Positions 55,735 through 64,000 of a stretch of 64,000 nt of DNA are shown here, piece by piece. The translations under genes and the position numbers were made by a program. The first letter of the stretch is position 1, and each line of letters starts with the position of its first letter. Origin of the DNA: Tribonema minus (Eukaryota; Sar; Xanthophyceae; Tribonematales; Tribonemataceae). The notes under the pieces are model-generated. The model did no database searches. It had not been told where the DNA came from and saw nothing but the letters and a program-made list of their open reading frames with translations. The stretch covers positions 1 to 64,000 of the forward strand of contig JAFCMP010000062.1 of the NCBI GenBank assembly GCA_017506865.1. The letters are read 5' to 3'.

Positions 55735-58700
55735 ATGGCGCGCAAGGTGACACATCGGGCCCTGATGTGTCGGTGCCACACAATTGCCAGAGTTGAAGCT
55801 TGATGCAAACCCATGCAGCACGCGAGCACGCAATGACATGATGCTGTCGGCATGGCCGTCTCCTTCGTGCTGTCTGGCATCTGCAAATTCACGCCTGCTG
55901 TGATGCCAGTCACGGTGTTGTGACTAACCTAGTCACACTTCGGTGCATGCACCACCATCGCAGATCTCGGCTGGGCTGGTGGTGGGAGCCTGCGCATTGC
56001 ATGGAGCAGCGGGATTCACAGTGGCGCCGCAAATCGCTCACACACGATCCGCAAGGTGCGCAGCGTGGGTTACGACTTGCAGTTGGGTGCCGGTATGGTC
56101 GAAAAGCGCGACTGACTCGTGCTGTATGGATCATGGCGATCTTGAGAAAATTCAACTCGGCTCATGTGCTGCTGATGCAACCTTCATATTCTCTTTACAG
56201 ACTCACATTCCAGGATGCAGATAGAACGCAAAACTGCCTTAGGGTGTGTTGAAGTCAGAGTTACAGAGCGCTGCAGGCAGCAGTCCTCATAGTGCGTTCA
56301 TGTGTACGTGCATGTGTTAGTGCTCGCTTTTTTGGCAAGCTTGTGGCGGTGCCTATCTGAGCTTAAAACACCTCAGCTATGCTCTCACAGCATCACCGGC
56401 GCACAGCCTGCAGAACATCATCAACAGCTGCCTGCCAGCATGTTGCGACAGCGCTGCTGCAACTTGCTTGGTCATGCGTCAGTGCTGCAGAAGCTGCGAG
56501 AGGATTCTTGTTTATTTCTGGTCACAGTTCCGTTAACTATATCCAGACTTGGTGACAATTTTGAGTTGCAGATGCAACATAAGTTGAAGTGTGATTTTGC
56601 CCCTGCGATTGATGCTTGCCTGGCAATCGACTCCATGAAAATTGGTCGTACAGATGCCAAAAGGAATCGCCAAGGGAATTGCATTCTGGCATAGCCTCGA
56701 TTATGATACGTAACTGACAGGTTCCAGCGGCAGTTACACTTGAACTTCAAGGTTGCAGTTGTACACTGTGAGTAGGCGCATTTGGCAGCTCAGAGCCCCA
56801 AGGCTGCGCCACAGTTCTTGCAATGTATCTCAATGACCGTGCGCATGTGCTGTATGGGTCGCTGTACGCGCATGCGATTTGGTGCTGCGGAAGCATATCT
56901 GATGCCGCATGGTAGCCGCTTCATTGCTGCACCTTGAGAGTACTGCCAGCAGTTGACGTCAAACAAAACTTGCCCTTGTTCGGAGCCCTCGGCAACGGAG
57001 GTGAAGGGGAAGCTGCCAGCTGCAGCCACAGCCGCGTGGACCGTAACCAAACTGGCGGCCACTGCGTTACGCCGGCGAACCTGAGACTGTTCCCACTCTT
57101 CCCAGTCAACTTCAAGTGCCTTGACGGCCGCCGCTCGGCCGCGTCGGCAAAAACTTGGTGTGAACTTCAACTACGCTGGAAAAGTGTGAACTTCAACTTG
57201 AATGTCTCCATGTTTCGCTTTCAGGTTGACTTCAAGTGCCTTGACGCCGTCGGCGCCGCAAAAAGCTTGGTGTGAACGTCAACTACAGTAAAAACTTCAA
57301 CTCACTGGAAACAGTGTGAAACATGTCCCCATATTCCGCTCTTTCAGGTCTGGCGCGCTGCGCATGGGCGTCGGGAACAGCTTTGGGCGCATATTCCGCA
57401 TCAGCACGTGGGGGGAGTCGCACGGGGGAGGCGTGGGGGTGAACTTGGATGGCTGCCCGCCAAAAATACCCATCACTAGGGACGAAATTCAGATTGGTGA
57501 GTGCTTGCTGACACCAGGGATGAAATACGGATTGGTGCGTGCTTGCTGAACTCAATGCTTGCCAACCAAAATAACTTATCACAAGGGACAAATACAGAGA
57601 TCGGTGCGTGCTTGCTGACTGTTAATGCTTTCCCACCAAAAATACGTATCACAAGGGCCAAAATACAGATTGGTGAGTGCTTGCTGAACATCAATTGCTG
57701 CCCGCTAACAACACCCATCACTGGGGACGAAATTCAGATTGGAGTGTGCTTGTCAAGCATCGATGGTTGCTGAGCATCGCAAAACTCATCTACAACCTTA
57801 TCCATTACTGAATGAATTCTGTGGCTGTGAATGCCATGTCGCAAATCGTGATGCGAGTGTCAGCCCATGCCAGTACACGCCAAGCTTGCGGTTCTATTTA
57901 CTCACACTTTCCTCAAGCAGTGTGCTACATACTAGCTTTACGCGGCTGTAGGCGCTGTTCAGTAATCCTGGCAAAACTGCTGCGCTGCAGCCTTGCTCAA
58001 CTTGTGTCGTGTACATGGCCGCTGCAGCCAAGCATCGCTCAACCGGCGCAAGCCCAACTGTTACGTGCCGCCGTGTACCGCTTGACCTGACATTGCTTGA
58101 AGACATGCTTTTGTCTCAGCTCACGCTGCTGTAGGCACTGTTTAGTAACCGTAGCACACTCAGTGCAGCCCCACTTACGACCAATGCAAGCCCAACTGTT
58201 GTGTGCCGCCGTGCACAGCTTGACCTGACACTACTGGAACACAAGCTTATTGTCTCAGCTCATGCTGCTGTAGGCGCTGTTCAGCAATGCTTTCACAATT
58301 GCACTGCAGCCGTGCTCCACCTGTGATGTACACACATGGTTGCTGTTGCTGTTGTAAGGAGCCTGGCGCTGCTTGAAGAAGAGCTTTTTAACAGTTCACG
58401 CTGGTGTAGGCGTTTGTGAAGTACCTGTTGTGTACCACTGCTCACCTGTAAGTTAGGCTGTAACGTATGCGCATGGTCGCTGCTGCTCCGCAGAGTTCGA
58501 CCGGCGCAACCCCAACTGCTTTTCACTGTCGCGCTGACATTCCTTAAAGACAAGCTTCTTGTCTCAACTCATACTGCAGTAGGCACTGTCCAGCAATCGT
58601 AGCAATGCCGCTGCACTGCAGCCTTGCTCACCCTGTCTCGCTGCTGCCGTGCAGAGCTCGACCCGTGCAAGCCCAACTGTTTTCCTGACATGACTTGAAG

Positions 58701-61700
58701 ACAAGCTCATTGTCTCACCTCATGCTGCTGTAGGCATTGTGTAGTAATCGCAGCACACTCAGTGCAGCCCCTACTCACCTGCAATGTACGCGCATGGCCG
58801 CTGCTGTGACGCAGAGCTCGACCGGCGCAAGCCCGGGCAGAGCCGCCTCACAACGCCGCGCAATGAAGACGACGTTGTGGAGATACTGTCGGGAGTGTCG
58901 CCGGAGGGGCTGACGCTGGGCACGCCTATCGCCATGCTGGTGAGTCAACTTCAACTTTAACTGCAGAGTTCAGAAGTATGTGGTCGATGGCGCAGTTTGC
59001 CTAGGAGGATGCTACCAGCGTGATATGACGTGACTGTCGGGAGTGTCACCGGAGGGGCTGACGCTGGGCACGCCTATCGCTATGCTGGTGAGTCAACTTC
59101 AACTCCACTGTTCTTCAATTGTTTGCTTAGGAGGGCGCAACATATGACGATACTGTTGGGAGTGTCTCCGGAAGGGGCTGATGCTGGGCACGCCCATCAC
59201 CATGCTGTGAGTCAACTTCAGCTTCAAAGGCACAGTTTGGAAGTATGTCATCAATGGCACACTTCGCAATAGATGTCATATGGCGTGACTGTCGGGAGTG
59301 TCACCAGAGGGGCTAACGCTGCGCACGCCTATCGCCACGCTGGCGAGTCAACTTCAATAACTGCACAGGTTTTGTCACCTTTGACGATCATTTCCGGGGC
59401 ACGCGTGCAAGTCGTCAAACATACGGTTAGAGTACTTGGAAGTGTGCACTCCAACACTACGTAGTTGAGCATCAGCGCTTGCGTCTCGTTTGGTTGAGCA
59501 TCAGCACCGCTCGCTTCCCCTGTGCGTGCTGTCGGGTGCGCATCAAGGACCACTGCAGCAATGACTACGATACTAACGCCGTGGCCTACCAGCTCCTGCA
59601 TATACATACATACCTCAAACAAGCTGAGCATCAGCACTTGCTTCTCCTGTGTGCCGTCAGGTGCGCAACAAAGACCACCGCAGCAACGACTATGACACCA
59701 ACGCCGTGGCCTACCGGCCTTCGCATGCGGATGCGACGTACGACGCTAAATACGGCATCAGGTGAGATGAATGCATGAATTGAAATGAATCAGTGAATGA
59801 ATTCACTTGTGAGTACGAACGAGCTGTTGCACGCGGATGAGACGTACGACGCCAAGTACGGCATCAGGTGAGATGAATGAAATGGTATGAATCAGTGAAT
59901 GAACGAATGATGCATGCACTCACACGCAGAGGCGACGAACGACGCCAAATACAGCATCAGGTGATATGAATGAATGAAATGACATGAACCAAATAACGAA
60001 TCAATGATTGCATTCATGAAAATGAACGGGCGCTCGCATGCGGATGCGACGTACGACGCCAAATACAGCATCAGGTGATATGAATGAATGAAAGTTGACA
60101 ACTCATTGAGTTAGGGTTAGGTTTTAAGTCAGGGGTCAGGGGTAGGGTTGGGAGCTGAGGGCGCTAACCTAACCCTGACCTGCGCCAACCGGCCTATTGG
60201 CGCCACTGTGTGAAGTGTGTGAGGCTGCGGCCTTTACTTGCAAGTGACATGCATACTTGCCGTGCCCACTGCTGGAAATCTGCAGGTAACCCAGCCGCCT
60301 CTGAGCACCCTGACCTGCGCCAATCGGCCTATTGGCGCTACTGTGCGAAGTGTGTGAGGCTGCGTGCGGCCTTTGCGTGCGCGCCACATGCATCTTGCCC
60401 CTCCCGCTGCTGGCAATACTTGCGGTAACCGCCTTTGAGCGCCTATGCATCTCAATTTCAATCCTCACACAACCGTACTGCCTAGCCCTAACCCTAACCT
60501 TATCCCTGACAGAAAGTATGACTCACTCACTACCCCTTTATTCTGTTGGCTCCCCCCTTCGCTTCGCTCAGGGTTGTGGCCGCGGCTGCCGCAGCAGCGT
60601 TCGTCAGTCCCTGTGCACTGACAAATTCCTCTTTCTTCCTCCCCCCCCCCCCCATTGCTCAGGGGGGTGGCCGGGGGTGGCTACAGCAGCGCTCGACAGT
60701 CGCTGAGCACTGACATATCCCCCTACCTCTTTCTTTCTGCGTCCCCCCCCCCCCCCCCCCCCGCATTGCTCAGGGCTGTGGCCGGGATGGCTGCAGAAGT
60801 GCTCGGCAGTCCTTGAGCACTGACCCCCCCCCCCCCCCCCTTTCTTTCTTTCTGCCCCCCCCCCCCCCCCCCCCTGCATTGCTCTGTGGCGCTCGGCAGT
60901 CCCTCGGAGCCGACGCAGTCCCTCAGCGCTGACTTATCCCCTCTTCCCGTCTTTCTGTCCCGCCCATCTTGGCATCGCCTCAGGGCGGTGGCCGGGGGCG
61001 GCCGCAGCAGCGCTCGTGAGACCATCGGGCGCGTCGCGGCGGCGGCGGTGGCGCGCAAGATACTGGACTTGTACTGCGGCTGCGAGGTATGTATGCATTT
61101 CTATTGCATCATACACTTCTATGCATATAATACCTACTTACCCTCAGAGTTGGCGCGTCGCGGCGGCTGCAGCTGCGCGCAAGATACTGGATCTGTACTG
61201 CGGCTGCGAGGTATGTATATATATATATACATATATGCATAGATACGTACCTACCCTTAGTGTGGGCGCGTGGCGGCGGCCGCGGTGGTACGCAAGTTGC
61301 TGGATCTGTGCTGTGGCTGCGAGGTATGTATATATATTGCATAGGTACTTACCTGCCCTGAGAGTGGGCACGTCGCGGCGGCCGCGGTGTTGCGCAAGAT
61401 ACTGGATCTGTACTGCGGCTGCGGTGTATGTATATATGCATATAATGCTTACTTACCCTTAAGGTACCAGATTGGGTTCACAGTCAGCAGTGGCGGGGTA
61501 TGTGCGGAGGCTGCAAGGTATGTACGGAGGCTGCTAGGCACGTATGTACCTACTGCATGAAGACATGCTTCAGCCCTAATCCTTCCCTTACTGCCCTCGA
61601 TGCATGTTTAGGGCAAGTATGCTCTGGCAAGATTCAATTCTTTGGCACTTAAGCGATACTACTGGATCTGCACTGCGGCAGCGAGATCTGGATGCATGCA

Positions 61701-64000
61701 TAGGATGCCTGCTAACGCCATTCTCTCGGCTGTTCGTGCAGTCACCTGTGCTTGACCATCATGCAGATTCCTGTGTGTTGTGGCACTGTGCGTTGTGGGT
61801 TGCAGGGGTCTTGCCCTAGAGTCAGGGTTAGCTGAATCCATGAACCCAACCCCTACCCACTGCTCCAGGTCTCAGGCTGCATGAAGACCCTAGTCGATCC
61901 CTAACCCTAACTCCATCTAGGACGTGTCGGCAGTGGCCAAGCTTCAACCAAGTCCTCACCCTAGCCTTGACACTTGCCCGGCCCAACCCCCTCTCTTTCC
62001 TGGCTTGGGCTACGCGAACGCGGTGCAAGACGTCGATGGAGAGGATGTGGATCTAGGTTTTTGACCCTCGCCTTAGTTTGACCACTTGCCTGGAGCCTGA
62101 CCTCCTCGCTTTCAGGTCCTGGGTTACGTAAAGGCGGTGCAAGACATTGTGGCGGAGGATGCGAGCCCCAACGCAGACCTGGCCATAGCCCGCGACCCTG
62201 TCCCTAATCTCCATCCCCCTTACTCAAGCTGTTACCCAAACTCGTTCTTCTTCGTCACACGGCGTAAGCCTTGCTCGCGTTCCCCATTGCATTTTCCTCG
62301 ATCTCCATACACGAAGGCCGCGCAAGACGTCGTTGCAGAGGACGTTGACCCCAACCCAGACCTGACCCCTACCCCGCAACCGTAGCCCTCATCTCAACCC
62401 CCCAACCCTAACCCCACACCACTTTTCCAGATCCTGGGGTACGCGAAGGCGGTGCAGGACGCCGTTGCGGAGGATCTGGACCTAACCTAATCCCAAAACC
62501 TATCCCAACCCAGACGTGACCCCTTGCCCGCAACCGTAGCAGCCTTGAAGTCAACTTCCTGACCGTAACCCTAACCCTACACTACTTGTTCAGGTCCTGG
62601 GGTACGTGAAGGCGGTGCAAGACGTGGTTGCGGAGGATGTGGACCCCAACACCTTTACGAGGGACCAGGTGGAGGACAGCCTGGTGCGGTGTCCCCAGCC
62701 GGATGCCTCCAACGCGATGGTGAGCACTGACTTGCTGAGCATCATCGATGAGCACTCATAGGCAGTCATTGCTGAGCGCTGCTTCATATCGGGCGGAGGG
62801 GGGGGGGTATGTAGCCCAGCCGGACGCCTCCGACGCCATGGTGAGCGCTGACTTGCTGAGCATCATCGATGAGCACTCGCCGGCAAAAATTATTGGTGAG
62901 CGCTGCTTCATACCATTTGGTGGTGCGGTGTCCCCAAACATTGTGGAATCCGCCGTATCACAGTACTTTCATGATGTGACTGTATGTATACCTACATAGA
63001 AGTACCTTTTTTCCAGCTATGGTGTTACCGCATGAGCGCCCTCTGTGACGGCCGCATGCTGATCATCACCACCAGGTTTAGTGCATCAACACTGTCTGCT
63101 GTCAAACTGTCGCAGCATGCGCTGAGCAATGTGCTGTCAGTGGAAGCTGACATGGTGTCCTCTAGCTGTACGCGTATTTTGACCGCGCAGACTCACACAC
63201 ACGTGAATTGACCATATGCGCACTGATTCTCACCGCATCGACACTGCCTGCTGTGAAACTGTCGCAACATTTACTGAGCATTTCGCTATTAGTGACAGCT
63301 GACCAGGTCATGGTGTCCTCTAGCTGTATGCATGTTTTGCCCACACACACTCAGACACACATATGACTTTACCGTACGCGCACTGACTCCCACCACTACC
63401 AGAGCGCATGCTCTGACCACACACTCTCTGTAACTGCCGCATGCTGATCATCACCACCACCATCAGATTGAGCGCATCGACGCCATCCGCAAGACGGGCA
63501 ACTCCATCGGCGGCGTGGTGGAGTGCGTCGCGCGCAATGTGCCGGTCAGTCAACGTCAATATATAAAGTTGAAGTTGAAGTTCATGTGCCAAGTTTGTCA
63601 CTTAATCTCTCTTTACTTGGTCTCGCTTCAGGCACGCGCAACGTGCCGGTGAGTCAACTTCAATTTATGAAATTGATTATGAAATTGAAGTTGAAGCTCG
63701 TATGCCAAGTTTGTCGCTCGAGCTCTCCTTACTTGGTCTCGCTTGGCGCACGCAAAGACTGAGATGATGAACATCGCGCTTCCTGCAGCAGATGTCGATG
63801 TTTTGGTTCAAAATCACGCTACCTATCACCAATGATATAATTGCACGTATATATGTGGTCTGTGCTGCTGCTGCACTTGTGTGTCTCGTCATCAGAGTTC
63901 GTATTCATGAGTCATTCTGTCGGAAGACTATTCACATCGCACAAGCTATGCAATTTTCAGATGCATCTGCTGATGAAAAACGGATGAAAAACGGTCGTTG
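55735..64000 (+). CDS. Chorismate synthase, plastid-targeted (3' end outside window)
   Basis: Exons 55,735-55,746, 55,964-56,055, 57,348-57,496, 58,815-58,939, 59,661-59,761, 60,984-61,086, 62,594-62,719 and 63,467-63,544 join in phase to 262 codons. Another 130-150 residues should lie to the right. The enzyme converts 5-enolpyruvylshikimate-3-phosphate to chorismate, last step of the shikimate pathway, with reduced flavin. Diagnostic blocks: [20 protein letters not shown] (signature 1), [80 protein letters not shown] (signature 2), [11 protein letters not shown] and [16 protein letters not shown]. The N-terminus, [18 protein letters not shown] then AAGFTVAPQ, fits a bipartite signal and transit peptide cleaved before Phe. 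The 12-base first exon is inferred from phase and the signal-peptide fit; GTG-initiated read-in at 55,943 is the alternative. Confidence 0.93.
57100..57275 (+). repeat. Duplicated intron segment in chorismate synthase intron 2
   Basis: TTGACTTCAAGTGCCTTGACG-CCG...GCCGC...AAAA-CTTGGTGTGAACKTCAACTAC occurs at 57,107-57,175 and 57,223-57,286 (peptide VDFKCLD in one frame). It has donor-like GTGTGAAC ends, but no fit to the enzyme. Confidence 0.88.
57490..57755 (+). repeat. Four echoes of chorismate synthase exon 3 end plus donor
   Basis: GACGAAATTCAGATTGGTGAGTGCTTGCTGA (real end at 57,496) recurs as related text at 57,515-57,547, 57,585-57,620, 57,652-57,690 and 57,724-57,755, with CCCGCCAAAAATACCCATCAC-like text upstream of several copies. 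Confidence 0.96.
57930..58805 (+). repeat. Echoes of chorismate synthase exon 4 acceptor region
   Basis: A ~170-base motif repeats four to five times up to the real acceptor: CTGCTGTAGGC-CTGTTCAGTAAT, GCTGCAGCC..GCTCAC, TGTRCRYGCATGGCCGCTGC, and a CGACCGGCGCAAGCCCAACTG block (about 58,035, 58,175, 58,497, 58,650). Only the copy at 58,815 continues CTCGACCGGCGCAAGCCCGG as coding exon. Confidence 0.92.
59025..59355 (+). repeat. Three echoes of chorismate synthase exon 4 end plus donor
   Basis: The real end (GGAGTGTCGCCGGAGGGGCT ... CATGCTG|GTGAGTCAACTTCAA, 58,891-58,956) recurs at 59,038-59,105, 59,157-59,221 and 59,290-59,357. Copy 1 is almost identical and open. Confidence 0.97.
59470..60090 (+). 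repeat. Echoes of chorismate synthase exon 5
   Basis: A near-full upstream copy lies at 59,530-59,592 ([19 protein letters not shown]), with the same TGAGCATCAGC flank as the real exon. Downstream, the exon end plus donor (GCGGATGCGACGTACGACGC then AAATAC-GCATCAGGTGA-ATGAATG) recurs at 59,833-59,880, 59,930-59,972 and 60,036-60,090. Confidence 0.97.
60560..60900 (+). repeat. Three echoes of chorismate synthase exon 6 start with poly-C acceptors
   Basis: Each unit carries a C run (up to 20), ATTGCTCAG, then GG-TGTGGCCG-GG-TGGC-GCAG-AGYGCTCG, resembling the real acceptor and exon start at 60,981-61,016. Units begin near 60,567, 60,641, 60,745 and, truncated, 60,856. Confidence 0.93.
61130..61440 (+). 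repeat. Three echoes of chorismate synthase exon 6 end plus donor
   Basis: GCGCAAGATACTGGAYYTGT followed by ACTGCGGCTGCGAGGTATGTAT (real 61,051-61,092) recurs at 61,177-61,218, 61,289-61,331 and 61,392-61,434. Preceding GCGYGTCGCGGCGGC is also copied. Confidence 0.97.
61990..62500 (+). repeat. Four echoes of chorismate synthase exon 7 start
   Basis: Acceptor plus exon start (real: GGTACGTGAAGGCGGTGCAA at 62,602-62,621) recurs at about 62,005-62,055, 62,114-62,165, 62,309-62,350 and 62,429-62,487. The copy at 62,432 stays open ([16 protein letters not shown]) and has a good acceptor. Confidence 0.97.
62805..62910 (+). repeat. Echo of chorismate synthase exon 7 end plus donor
   Basis: CAGCCGGACGCCTCCGACGCCATGGTGAGCGCTGACTTGCTGAGCATCATCGATGAGCACTC at 62,816-62,877 copies 62,697-62,758 with five or so changes. 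A following ATTGSTGAGCGCTGCTTCATA is also shared. Confidence 0.97.
63050..63290 (+). repeat. Two echoes of chorismate synthase exon 8 acceptor region
   Basis: CTGATCATCACCACCA...AGTGCATCAACACTGTCTGC (63,059-63,103) and CACTGATTCTCACCGCATCG (63,221-63,240) are diverged copies of the real region 63,442-63,495. They share AACTGTCGCARCAT and TGAGCA downstream. Confidence 0.8.
63545..64000 (+). other. Chorismate synthase intron running off the window
   Basis: Starts GTCAGTCAACGTCAA and contains one echo of the exon 8 end (GCACGCGCAACGTGCCGGTG at 63,633-63,652). No further exon was found before the edge. Confidence 0.7.

Noticed and set aside
56302..56694. Plus-strand open frame with a signal-like start
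   Set aside because: It lies in the chorismate synthase intron between two phase-matched exons, has no known domain and no splice support. A nested gene cannot be fully ruled out.
56790..57170. Minus-strand open frame of 126 codons
   Set aside because: It overlaps the duplicated intron segment of chorismate synthase and shows no recognisable domain.
1..64000. Transfer RNA or spliceosomal RNA genes
   Set aside because: I looked for TTCGA-type T-loops with paired arms and saw none I could support; a covariance-model scan would be needed to exclude them.

Overview
This looks like nuclear DNA of a eukaryotic alga. Genes are split by long GT-AG introns, TTAGGG/CCCTAA tracts are scattered everywhere, and gene order is not operonic. 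At least two spliced genes (chorismate synthase and a GNAT acetyltransferase) start with a signal-peptide-like segment followed by a Phe-containing cleavage motif ([14 protein letters not shown]). That is the hallmark of plastid targeting in algae with red-derived secondary plastids, so a haptophyte, stramenopile or similar alga is my best guess; the species cannot be named from the sequence alone.

Layout. 1-~7,915: a GC-rich non-LTR retrotransposon running in from the left edge, with an OTU-like protease, a reverse transcriptase and a restriction-like endonuclease, broken by a frameshift near 6,265. 7,990-8,157: a hairpin repeat at its 3' side. 8,160-15,200: mostly non-coding, with one possible single-exon membrane protein (9,382-10,149, minus). 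15,219-17,165 (perhaps to 18,714), minus: organelle-type ribosomal protein bL34. 17,900-19,440: short tandem repeats, a nested inverted repeat and an inverted, 5'-truncated relic of the retrotransposon. 20,337-21,505, minus: last three exons of an unidentified gene. 21,540-24,105: two tandem-repeat blocks. 25,121-29,413, plus: a five-exon GNAT acetyltransferase. 30,641-40,693, plus: a nine-exon surface protein with a CBM6/35-like domain and a C-terminal membrane anchor. 41,724-55,407, minus: a complete 12-exon IST1 (ESCRT-III regulator), 412 residues, every intron phase consistent. 55,735-63,544 and beyond the right edge, plus: plastid chorismate synthase, transcribed divergently from IST1 across a 327-base gap.

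The most unusual feature is the intron content. Nearly every exon is accompanied in the neighbouring introns by one to six decaying partial copies of itself, almost always the piece spanning a splice junction (exon end plus donor, or acceptor plus exon start). I call these exon echoes. They occur in all five or six spliced genes on both strands, and together with telomere-like tracts, poly-C runs and short TTCAA/TTGAA motifs they account for much of the intron length I could explain. This suggests introns that grow, and perhaps arise, by repeated local duplication across splice sites.

The genes have no common pathway: aromatic amino acid synthesis, plastid or mitochondrial translation, acetylation, membrane remodelling and a surface glycan-binding protein. 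All exon structures were built by reading frames, GT/AG sites and phase matching; no transcript or database evidence was available.
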